This document shows positions 1 to 9,965 of a stretch of DNA of 64,000 bases, in pieces (position 1 is the stretch's first letter; the number at the start of each line of letters is the position of its first letter). The notes beneath the pieces are model-generated. The model saw only the letters and a list, made by a program, of their open reading frames with translations. It made no database searches and was not told the DNA's origin. This stretch comes from Porodaedalea pini (lineage: Eukaryota; Basidiomycota; Agaricomycetes; Hymenochaetales; Hymenochaetaceae). Where the stretch lies: assembly GCA_002794775.1 (NCBI GenBank), contig NBAY01000033.1:1-64000 (forward strand), given 5' to 3'. The translations under genes and the position numbers were made by a program.

Positions 1-1180
1 TGGATCATGACCCGACCATCGTTTGTCACGGTGTCAGACTACTAATGCCACCGTCAGGCATTATCGTACACCCATCTCCGTACTTGTCAGCATTTCAAAT
101 TGTGAGCTCATCCCGCACAGCGATCGTATTTGAACTTGAGTGGCGAATCCCGGTGGGAATGAAGTCCAGGATAGAAAGCCCCCTTGAATGGCGCTCATCT
201 TTCACTAGTCTTGACTTTCATTTTGCGAAGTAGTGGAGTGGCGGAGAACGAGGTCGAAAGTTCAGGCGACGCATGGTGAATCTGTCGATTTCTTCCTTCC
301 CATTGGCGAGTTTATCCGTAACCCGACGCACGTCCTGTAAACTTCTGTATCGACAGGCAATGAGGCATGCAAGAATATAGCTGGCACACCTGACCATGAC
401 AAACAATGATCCATCAATGATCCACGGACTTTTCTTGCCTTCTTTTATTCTCTCATGTTCTTGCTGCGCGAAGCATCACAGCGTTCGCCTACGTCTCGAG
501 GCAAGGACGCTAAAAAAAGGTCAGAAGTGAGTAATCAACATCGAATGAGTGCAAGCCCCGGAGGTGATGCGCTCACGACTGTCAAAACTCAACGGCAGTG
601 CTGAGACCCTGGAGATGTAAAATGATCATGAGCTTGAAATTCAGGGAATCTGCTGACAGTGGAGTGTTGACTGGTTACTCAGAACTCTTGGGCCGAGCTC
701 CAACAGGACTCACGATAGATCGTTTGGTTTGATTTTTGGGGAAACCCGGCACGTACCACGCGCAGCGGCAGTCCTGAAAGATGAGGAGGGGGCGCTACCA
801 CTTGCTATTAAATAATGAAGATTAACTCGCCTCAAGAAATGGGCTTCGTGTCAGTCAGTCTGAGGCATAGGAAGCTCTCGAGAGCCACGAGTTCCCACAT
901 CCCAAATTCCTAGCAGATCTTGGGGATATGACTTTTGATTCGAGCCCAAGCAGGGTATGCCAAGAAAAATCTGTTCCCTGAGGAGAGTCTTCAGCAAGTC
1001 GCCGCCGCTTGTGAGTCGGTTTTGTCGCACGGCCCGGGGATACACACAGTGACAGTACTATGGTTGGTAGCGGCTAAAGCCGACAACTGAGATCGCATGA
1101 ATTCCCATCTCTATCTAGTCACTCAATACACTTTATTTAGCCCCGAAACTGCACATACACATAGCTACAGTGCATAGCAG
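1..1180. other. No recognisable gene
   Basis: Only short open frames (under about 70 codons) with no recognisable protein motif occur here, and no convincing spliced model could be built. No LTR, inverted repeat or RNA gene was seen. It may be intergenic DNA or very old transposon remains. Confidence 0.5.
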
Positions 1181-1199
1181 CAGAACTTGTTGATCAGAT

Positions 1200-1580
1200 T
1201 TTTTTTTTTCTAATGTTTCAAAAAATTTGGTACCCAAGTTTGTTACAAATATTAAAATAATTAAAAAATCATTTTATTTTATTATGCAATCAGTCCATAA
1301 AAGGGAATTTACACAAGATCGGCATTGATAATACTAGTAAGGTAGGCGAAATCCATACTCTACCACTTGTGACAAGCCATGACAATCACGTGTTTGGTCT
1401 TGCCGCATTGTCAGTCAGATTCACTGATTTTATGACCTCAATAAGGTAGAGGAAAATTAAACTCAACAAGCTTGTCACATCAATGTCACAAACTTAAACT
1501 TTATTTCACTTCCCCATTAGGAAGGACCCTAGCAGCAAAAATTGTGAGGTCAAAAAATTTTTTTTGGGGGGGGGGACTGC
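1200..1580 (+). repeat. Short diverged copy of the DDE-transposon intron sequence, inverted relative to the 20.6-21.1 kb copy
   Basis: Two blocks match the reverse complement of the transposon at 20.6-21.1 kb: 1338-1367 matches 21076-21104 with about one mismatch, and 1442-1478 matches 20653-20693. The blocks keep their order but lie about 75-100 bp apart here against about 400 bp there, so this copy is shorter. The stretch is AT-rich, with a T run near 1200 and a T-run/G-run junction at 1559-1575 (10 G). It is either an internally deleted copy or the opposite subterminal region of the same element. Confidence 0.5.
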
Positions 1581-1599
1581 CGGAATGCTAAAGTACAGT

Positions 1600-2970
1600 G
1601 TAGATTATATGCCGGTGTAGTGCTCGATTCATGCTTAGGCGTCAGCCATCCCAGCATACCACCTGCTTTATTTATTATTATATACAGATATGAACCCCAT
1701 AAACACGGTCAAGCACTTCATTTCATCACTGTCTATCTTACACTTTGCATTTCACACACTCAAATGGTCACACTCGCCCATTTGAGCATCGATATACCTT
1801 TGAAGCTCTCATATTATCCCTTAGTAACCTCATAAATACGTTTGAATACTTTTATACACCCATTCTAACACTCATACCACTTCCTATTCACACTTGAACA
1901 CTTCGTTTCTTTTATATTCATTCCATATCCTGCTATATATGTGCTCAAGCACTCTTTCCACTTCATATTCACTCATTCGAATGCTTGTAGCACAGCCAGA
2001 TCATGTGTTTGGGGACAGGGAAAGCATGGTATTTGAGCATGGGTCACTCGAACGGGCCTTGGGCTGTCGATGGTCAATGTATCACACTTGAACAACTGGA
2101 TTCTGTCATTCCCTGGGTTCTCCATGCGGTTCAAGCATTATTTATCATCATCTATCACTCCCATGATGTGCATTCATCACCATCACGCCCTTGGGGACGT
2201 TCGGGGACGTTCGAACGGAGTTGTTTGGAGCACACATGATAAGTTTCTTGGTTTCATTGGTCTCTTTGTTGATGTCAAACCATTATTCCCCTTTGAGTCT
2301 GTAATTTATCATGTTCTTGAGTCATTCCATCCCTAACACATGAGTATTCTGACTCGATCGTGCACTGCACACACTCTCCTACCTCCGTATGTACGCTCGA
2401 CTTCGGTACCGAGCTCATTTTGCCTACAGTATAAATAGTGCACACCTTTGTACTTGTTCTGCAGAGGGAATACAGCCCCCCCCAGTTCACTCCACAATAC
2501 ACATTTCGAGTCCCATAAGTCGTCTGCACCTTCAGATCATCTCTACTCAGCTCTATCAAACCTCCTCGACCGCTTGAACAGTGCGTTCAATTCAGCACAT
2601 ATGCTCAAAGTCGATATTCCAAGCCTTCGAGCCCCAGACACACCCAACAGGGTACCATAACTGTGTATCCCTATCACCCTACACATTTGTTATCTGCTAA
2701 GGAGCCACTCAAGTGTGTTGGAACACGTACAAGGGCATTCGAGCATGTTTTCGAGCCCGTTTGAACGCTCAACAAGCATCATCCGGAGACGCAAACCACT
2801 CGAGGAAGATTGACATAGCCCCGCACCTACCTCAACTTCAGATTTCAATCGTTCAAGTCACGGAGTCTGCATTGGGAGTTCAATTCTAACAGGTTCGAGC
2901 ACTTTGGCAAAGCCTCTGGACCAGTGGAGCCACCGTTTTGAACGTTCGATCACTCTGTTTCTATTTGGTT
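1600..2970. repeat. Non-coding stretch rich in TTCGAA/TTTGAA/TCGAGC words
   Basis: No gene is recognised. Short words of the type TTCGAAC, TTTGAAC, CTCGAAC, TTCGAGCA and TTGAGCA recur every few tens of bases on both strands, for example near 1980, 2048, 2210, 2735-2765 and 2935-2950. They have no fixed period, so this is not a simple satellite. It lies beyond the 3' end of the minus-strand transposase at 16.0 kb once the LTR nest is removed, so it may be the element's subterminal region. That is inference. Confidence 0.35.
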
Positions 2971-3217
2971 GTCCCTGTTAGGCGGGAGTCCGGGAGACGA
3001 CTCAGACTGGGCAGGCCTCGGCTGACTGTCGTCTGGGACGTGCTATACTCGAGCAGGAACTCGGGACACGCTGTACTCAGGCTAGGTCATCACGGAGGTA
3101 AGAGGATTAATACAATATATTCTACTACAGGAGGGGGACGCGGTCTCACCTAGGTCGTCATGGAGGTAAGAGGAAAAGCAGAACAGGTGTTCAGATGCGA
3201 TTCCTCTTCCTTATATA

Positions 3218-3672
3218 TGTTAGGACTCGAACTTTCATCTTTTATTTTATTTTCCTTTGACCATTTCTTTTCTTTTAATCACTCCTTTTCATTATATTTA
3301 ATCATCTTTCCAATCATTTCCCACACTCCTTTCACGCGACCTTCATTCGTTCCATTCCTAGTTACATAAACTATACAGCACTTAGATGACACAATCCCAC
3401 GGACGACACTATATAGAGGAAGGTGGAATCGCAGAAGCCCCCTGTTCTGCTTTTCCTCTTACCTCCACGTCGTCCAGGTGAGACCGTGTCCCCCTCCTGT
3501 AGTAGAGTACATTGTATTAATCCTCTTACCTCCACGTCGTCCAGTCTGAGAAAACCGGCTGCCCGAACTTCACGTTCGAGATACAGTCCGTCCCAGACAA
3601 TGTCCGCGTCACCGTCAGGTGCCGCACGTTGAGGTTGCCTAGTCTGAGTTCCACCCAGACTTCCGCCTAACA
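3218..3672 (+). repeat. 5' LTR of element 1
   Basis: It is 455 bp with perfect 7-bp terminal inverted repeats TGTTAGG/CCTAACA. It contains a TATATA box at 3410-3415 and, 33 nt downstream, the predicted transcript start followed by GTTCTGCTTTT (3444-3454). A direct repeat beginning CCTCTTACCTCCACGTCGTC occurs twice downstream of that point, near 3455 and 3521. Confidence 0.95.
3410..3415 (+). promoter_or_regulatory. TATA box of element 1
   Basis: TATATA lies 33 nt upstream of position 3443, where the self-primer sequence begins. Elements 2 and 3 keep the same TATA-to-primer spacing, which supports 3443 as the RNA start. Confidence 0.65.
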
Positions 3673-3673
3673 T

Positions 3674-3684
3674 AAAAGCAGAAC
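3674..3684 (+). promoter_or_regulatory. Primer binding site, complementary to the element's own RNA 5' end
   Basis: AAAAGCAGAAC lies 1 nt after the 5' LTR. It is the exact reverse complement of GTTCTGCTTTT at 3444-3454, the predicted first bases of the transcript. This is the arrangement known for Tf1 of fission yeast, where the RNA 5' end folds back as primer. I saw no match to the 3' end of initiator Met-tRNA. Confidence 0.7.
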
Positions 3685-4381
3685 CCCACCCAGGCTCATC
3701 CCCAGCGTACGTCGTCGCTGTCGACTCGCCTTCACTCGGTCTAGAGGAGCACTCCCCTCGACGGACTTGACGTGTAAACCCCCTGAACAACAACCCTCAA
3801 CCCTGCCCGGGCGTTTTCGGACGTTCGTGTATTAGGAAATCTTATCCCATCCTGGCCCTCCGACTTTCTCTTTGGTGGAGGAACCATCTGACTTGGACGT
3901 GGGTAACACACCGTGTACAGTCGTCAATGTCATCATCAATTGTAATCTCGGCCGCCTCCTTCCGTTTAGTCATCAAACTCGCCGACGAACCTGTCCTTCG
4001 CCAGCGTAACATTCATCCGGACAACCAGCCCCTCCCCGTTCCCCCTCCGGTCTAGTCAACATAGATCTTACCGAGGAACAGCAGTGGGCTCTCCCTCATT
4101 CGTCGCGCTACGACACTGAACGACAGTCGTACGTAGCCGACGATAGAAACCACGTCACCCATAACCTCTGGTGGAGTGACATTAGACACGCCTGGTACTC
4201 AACTGAACCATCAGGTGAAAGAACTCGGTGGGTGCCTCGAACCCCTCGCGCCCCATCATCCCCTACCGTTTTGACATCGTTGGTCGTCCTTCCCAGTGAA
4301 CCAGGAGGATACCGAACGCCCCGCAGAGACTCGTCACTGCCGACGCCCCCTGAATGCCTAACGCACACGCCCGTACCAGCA

Positions 4382-5449
4382 ATGTCGGAGGGCTTCACCC
4401 AAAGGCAGCAACAGGAGATCACGGCGATCGTAGCGGCCGCCTTCACCCGCACGGCAACAAATGCCCCTGCGGCCCAAGCCCCAGCTCCCTCAATTGACGT
4501 CGCCTGGCCATGCGAATTCGCTGGCGGTGATGACTACCTCGACTTCAAACGCGAGGTCCTTCTCTTTGTCTCGGCAAACCCCGCGAAGTACCCCTCGTTG
4601 TTGAGCAAAATCTATGTCGCCCTTTCCTACCTCAAGGGTGGCAACGCGTCGACGTGGGTGCAAAACTACGTCCAGGAATTCACAACGGGCGGCGTCATGA
4701 GCTTCACGGATGACTGGACCAAGTTTCAGGAACGACTGGATGCTTCCTTCAACGACCCAAACAGGAAGGAGAAGGCATTGAAGAAGTTCCGAGACAAGGT
4801 CCAGAAGGATCTCTCTGCCGACGAGTTCTTCCAGGATCTCGATGTGATCATCAAGGCAGCGGAACTAAAGGACGACAGCGTCATCTGCAACTGCCTGAAG
4901 CGCGCAATGAACATCGAGGTGGTCCATGGTGTGTTGAGGTCGACGCCTGTGCCAACAACCTACGAAGCATGGAAGAAGAAAGCTGTTGAGATCGATCGAG
5001 GCGAACAACAGATTCGCGCAATCCAACGAGGCAGGACATTGCCTTTCACGCCCCGCCCGGCGCCCCAACAAGGGCCTCCTGCACGCCGACAGACAGCAGC
5101 CCCACACGTTGACAAGCGTGACACGACTGGCATCACCTTTGGAGGCGCTGGTCAACCGATGGACGTCTCGATGAACGAGGCGCAACGACGACGTGCGTGC
5201 TGGATCTGCGGCGGGCTGGGCCACTTTAAGGACAAGTGCCCGCAGGCGAAACCGATCATCCAGCGCATGCTAGAGCTGATGGCGCCAGGCGAACATCGCG
5301 TCCTTGCCGATGAACTCAGCGCAATGAAGGAATCAGCATTCGAGGAAGTCATAGACACTCGAAGGTCAACTGCGGAGGAATATAGGGAGGAAGAAGACAA
5401 TGACGAAGAGGTCATCGATGTGCAGGATTTTATGAGTGGTCAGGCATAG
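4382..5449 (+). CDS. gag: Gag of element 1
   Basis: This is a 355-residue capsid/nucleocapsid polyprotein. The body has the retrotransposon Gag pattern of fungal chromoviruses. The C-terminal part has one zinc knuckle, CWICGGLGHFKDKC (C-X2-C-X4-H-X4-C), that would bind element RNA. I chose the ATG at 4382 because the same Met is conserved in the other two copies (MAEGFTQ in element 3, MSAEGF in element 2). The frame stays open upstream with a conserved Pro-rich leader, so initiation could be earlier. The length equals the element 3 gag (356 codons with stop). It is uninterrupted. Pol follows in the -1 frame after a gap, with no overlap. Confidence 0.85.
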   Translation: MSEGFTQRQQQEITAIVAAAFTRTATNAPAAQAPAPSIDVAWPCEFAGGDDYLDFKREVLLFVSANPAKYPSLLSKIYVALSYLKGGNASTWVQNYVQEFTTGGVMSFTDDWTKFQERLDASFNDPNRKEKALKKFRDKVQKDLSADEFFQDLDVIIKAAELKDDSVICNCLKRAMNIEVVHGVLRSTPVPTTYEAWKKKAVEIDRGEQQIRAIQRGRTLPFTPRPAPQQGPPARRQTAAPHVDKRDTTGITFGGAGQPMDVSMNEAQRRRACWICGGLGHFKDKCPQAKPIIQRMLELMAPGEHRVLADELSAMKESAFEEVIDTRRSTAEEYREEEDNDEEVIDVQDFMSGQA

Positions 5450-5580
5450 CCATCGGGGCGACTGGCCGAGAAGAACAAGGGACTTCGAATCCGGATTCGT
5501 TAAAATATAACCAACCGTCTGTAAAATATGTAGATACCAACGACGTTGATGGTTTTCCCAGTTACGAAGTCCCCACCGGT

Positions 5581-8500
5581 GTGAATAAAAAAGAGGAGTG
5601 CGAGCAGCTGTTCATGAGAGGAACTGGCAGATGCCAGCTGGACCTTCTCCTGAACGTTGGACACAGCGTAGCGAATGAAGTAAGAGAAGTGGACACGCAC
5701 GCCCTTGTGGACTCGGGGTGTACAGGATCGTGCATCGACGTGAGATTCGTCGAACGGTATGGGTTGGAGACCAAGCGTTACATCCGACCCCTAGCGGTAC
5801 TCAACGCCGACGGCACACACAACGAGGCTGGGTTGATCGAGGAGTACGTTGACATTGAACTTACAATCGGTCACCATAAGGAACGGATCGTCCTGGCGGT
5901 AACCTCACTGGCGTCATCTAACATCTTCCTGGGGTACGACTGGCTTCGACGACACAACCCGGAGGTCGACTGGAAGACGGGTACACTCGACTTTACTCGC
6001 TGCCCAAGCGAATGTGCGATTGAAAGGGAGCCAGTGGAGGACCTAGGTGAGGTGAAGGAGGCAGTGGAGCAGATGAGGAGGGTGAGTGAGATGCGAATGG
6101 ACAAGGCGTCCTGGCCCGCATACCTCGACGATTATGCCGACATCTTCTCAGAGAAGGGATTCGAGAAACTGCCAGAACACCGCCCTTGGGACCATGTCAT
6201 CGACTTCAAACCTGACTTCAAACCTAGCGACTGCAAGATCTATCCACTGACACCAACGGAGCAGGAGTTGCTGAAGGATTTCCTCGAGGAGAACTTGAAG
6301 TCTGGTCGTATATGCAGGTCAATATCCCCGATGGCCTCGCCTTTCTTTTTCATCAAGAAAGCCGACAAGTCCCTACGCCCAATCCAGGACTACCGAAAGC
6401 TTAATGACAGTACAGTCAAGAACAAGTATCCCCTTCCCCTCATTGACGAACTCGTCGACAAGGTCAAGAAAGCGAAATACATCACTAAGCTTGACCTTCG
6501 CTGGGGGTACTACAACATCCGGATCCGCGAAGGCGACGAGTGGAAGGCAGCGTTCCGCACGAACATGGGCCTCTTCGAACCGACAGTAATGTTCTTCGGT
6601 CTCTGCAATGCCCCGGCGACGTTCCAGGCTTTTGTCAATCACATCTTCAAGGACCTGATTTACGCTAACCTGATCATCGTATACCTTGATGACATACTGA
6701 TCCTCTTGGAAACCATTGAGGAACATATAGACACATTGAGGCGCGTCCTCCAGATCCTTCGAGAGAATGGCCTATACCTGAAACCGGAGAAGTGTGAGTT
6801 CGATGCCAAGGTCGTCAAATACCTCGGCCATATCATCGGCAACGGTGAGATCAGGGCCGACCCGGCGAAGACGGAGGCGATTGCGAACTGGCCTATCCCG
6901 CGAAACCTCAAGGAGCTACAACAGTTCCTCGGTATGGGAAACTGGCTGAGACGGTTTATTAAGGACTACAGCAAGGTGGTCCGACCGTTAACATCGTTAA
7001 CAGGCAAGAAGGACTGGGCATGGGAGACCAAACAGCAGGAAGCGTTCGAGGAGCTGAGACGACGTCTCTGCTCACCTCCAGTCCTTGCAATCGCCAATGA
7101 CGAGGGCCCTTTCCGCGTAGAGGTGGACTCGTCGAACTACGCGCTTGGAGGTGTGCTGTTGCAGAAGCAAGAAGGGAAGTGGAGGGTGATCGCCTACCGA
7201 TCGGAAGCGCTCCTGCCGGTGGAACAAAACTATGAAATCTATGACAAGGAGATGCTTGCCATCGTTTCGGCGCTCAAGGAGTGGCGACAATACCTCCTTG
7301 GCGCCCAACACAAGATCGAGATCTGGTCCGACCACGCCAACCTGACCTACTTCAAGTCGGCACAGAAGCTAAGCTACCGACAAGCTCACTGGCGAACCAA
7401 ACTCGAAGAATTCGACTTCCACCTCGAACACAAACCGGGGAAGACGATGGGCAAGGCCGACCTACTGTCGCGCAAGACGGGTTATGATCAGGGCAAGGGT
7501 GATAACGATGACGTTGTATTCATCAAGGAGAAATGGCTGAACCATGGAGTGGTGAAGACATCGCGTGATGAAGTGTTGGAACGAGTGGGTGAAGCGCAGA
7601 GAGTGCAGGAAGAGTCAGAAAGGCCGACGAACATGGTGATAGTCGACGGGTTGTGGCGGATGAAAGGCAAGGTGTACGTGCCGTCGACGATGAAGGAAGC
7701 GGTATTGCGGGAGTGCCACGACTCGACCCTGGCAGGACATCCTGGATCGTTGAAGATGGTCGAACTGGTACGTCGAGACTTCTGGTGGGCGTCGATGTTC
7801 TCCGATGTCCAAACATACATCCGAGGATGCGACCGTTGCCAACGAACGAAAGCCTTAAGAACGTCGAGGTCGAGACCGCTTCATCCAAACGCGATCCCTG
7901 AAGGTCCCTGGGAGATCGTCACGGTCGACCTAATCGGAGAGCTCCCGGACTCTAAGGGACACAATGCGATCTGCGTCTTCGTGGACAGATTCTCGAAACA
8001 GATGCATGCAATCCCGACGACGATGAAACTGTCAGCAGAAGGCATGGCTCAGTTGTACCGCGACCACGTCTTCCGCCTCCATGGCTTACCGAAGAAGATC
8101 ATCCACGACTGAGGCACACAGTTTGATGCATCGATGATGAAGGAACTGTACAAACTCCTACACATCGAAGGCAACCCGTCAACGGCGTACCACCTGCAAG
8201 CAGACGGTCAAACGGAACGCGTCAACCAAGAGCTCGAACAGTACCTCCGGCTCTTCGTCGATCATCGGCAATCAGATTGGAAGGACTGGCTCCCCCTCGC
8301 AGAGTTCGCCTACAACAACCGCGAACATTCAGCGACAAAGATGTCACCCTTCTATGCAAACACCGGACGTCACCCTATGAGCTTCGACACCGTACGAACT
8401 TCCTCTGCCAATATGTCGGCGGAAGAATTCGCGAAGCACATCAAGGAGACTCATCGCGTGGCAAAGGACAACCTAGTTAAGGCAGCTGAGGACATGAAAC

Positions 8501-9075
8501 GCTATCATGACCGGATGGCAGGAGCATCAGTGGAGTACAAGGCAGGAGACAAGGTTTTCCTCAATGGGTGAAACATCAGTACAGATTCGCCCACGAAGAA
8601 ACTTGCCGACAAATGGTATGGTCCCTTCGACATCGTTGACAAGATTGGAGCGAGCGCGTACAAACTCAAACTCCCAAAACAATGGAAGAAGGTCCACCCC
8701 GTCTTCAACGAGGCACTACTCAAACCTGCCATCGAACCGACCTTCGAAAGCCAGAAACAGCCGCCACCGCCTCCACCGGAAATCGTTGACGACGAGGAAG
8801 AGTACGAGGTCGAGGAGGTCATTGACTCATGACTGCACCGAGGTAAACTACAATACCTCATCAAGTGTGTCGGATACAACGAACCGACCTGGCAACCAGA
8901 GAAGGACTTTGGTGAGAATGCAAGGGAGGCGATCGCTGAGTTTTACCTCAAACACCCCGGTGCTCCTCGCAAACTCGACATTCCTCGCTCACGACTCTGC
9001 CCACGCTTCATCGACACCGAGCCAGACGACCTCGATCTTGGTTGGTCGGGACGCCCAACCTTGAGGGGGGGGTAA
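5581..9075 (+). pseudogene. pol: Pol of element 1, with three TGA codons
   Basis: One frame of 1165 codons runs to the TAA that abuts the 3' LTR. Domains in order: aspartic protease with DSG at D44; reverse transcriptase with YLDD at 368-371; RNase H (around 510-600); integrase HHCC zinc finger (around 712-755); integrase core with D782, D843 and E879, a D-X35-E spacing; C-terminal chromodomain (around 1085-1130). TGA codons lie at 8110-8112 (codon 844, the Arg of DRGTQF), 8569-8571 (codon 997) and 8830-8832 (codon 1084). At the last two, sister copies have an Arg or Trp codon. The frame is open upstream of 5581 to near 5500 with conserved residues but no ATG, so pol is probably made as a fusion with Gag by an unknown route. 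Confidence 0.9.
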
Positions 9076-9530
9076 TGTTAGGACTCGAACTTTCATCTTT
9101 TCTTTTATTTTCCTTTGACCATTTCTTTTCTTTTAATCACTCCTTTTCATTATATTTAATCATCTTTCCAATCATTTCCCACACTCCTTTCACGCGACCT
9201 TCATTCGTTCCATTCCTAGTTACATAAACTATACAGCACTTAGATGACACAATCCCACGGACGACACTATATAGAGGAAGGTGGAATCGCAGAAGCCCCC
9301 TGTTCTGCTTTTCCTCTTACCTCCACGTCGTCCAGGTGAGACCGTGTCCCCCTCCTGTAGTAGAGTACATTGTATTAATCCTCTTACCTCCATGTCATCC
9401 AGTCTGAGAAAACTGGCTGCCCGAACTTCGTGTTCGAGATACAGTCCGTCCCAGACAACGTCCGCGTCACCGTCAGGTGCCGCACGTTGAGGTTGCCTAG
9501 TCTGAGTTCCACCCAGACTTCCGCCTAACA
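9076..9530 (+). repeat. 3' LTR of element 1
   Basis: It is 455 bp and differs from the 5' LTR at seven positions: one A/C transversion and six transitions, all six at CpG/TpG/CpA sites. The polypurine tract GAGGGGGGGG (9063-9072) lies just upstream, separated by TAA. Confidence 0.95.
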
Positions 9531-9543
9531 ATATACAGTGATC

Positions 9544-9965
9544 TGTTAGGCGGGAGCCCGGGGGACGACTCGGACTGGGCAAGCCTTGGCTGACTAACGT
9601 CTGGGACGTGCTATACTCGAGCGTAGACTCGGGACACGCTTACTCAGGCTAGGTCGTCGCGGAGGTAAGAGGATTAATATCAGTCTAAACTAATACAAGG
9701 GGAGCAAGTCTCACCTAGGTCGTCACGGAGGTAAGAGGAAAAGCAGAACAAGGAGTTCATGCGATTCCTGAGACCTCTTATAGCGGCGACCATGGGACTA
9801 TATTATCTAAAGTTACATAAACGAGCGGAATGGAACAAATGAAGGTCATGTGGAGGGAGTGTGAGAAATGATTGAAAAGACGATTAAATATAATGAGAAG
9901 GATTGATTAAAAGAAAGGAAATGATAAAAGGAAAATAAAAGAAAGGAAAAGATCGAGTCCTAACA
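9544..9965 (-). repeat. 3' LTR of element 2
   Basis: It is 422 bp, bounded by TGTTAGG and CCTAACA. It joins the polypurine tract of the element at 9966 and lies 8 bp (plus the duplicated target) from the end of element 1. Confidence 0.95.

Larger units (their letters stand above)
3218..9530 (+). mobile_element. Ty3/gypsy chromovirus, element 1 (full length, 6313 bp)
   Basis: Two 455-bp LTRs (3218-3672, 9076-9530) begin TGTTAGG and end CCTAACA. ATATA at 3213-3217 and 9531-9535 is a 5-bp target-site duplication. Inside are a primer binding site, gag, pol (protease, RT, RNase H, integrase, chromodomain) and a polypurine tract (9063-9072) that meets the 3' LTR. Pol ends in TAA directly before the LTR. 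The domain order and chromodomain place it in the chromovirus branch of Metaviridae. The LTRs differ at 7 of 455 positions, 6 of them at CpG, so the insertion is fairly young. Pol carries three TGA codons, so this copy is not autonomous. Confidence 0.95.

Noticed and set aside
3371..3793. Open frame of 140 codons on minus across the LTR of element 1
   Set aside because: It crosses the LTR and leader. The same frame in the 3' LTR copy (9229-9582) ends in unrelated sequence, so it is chance.
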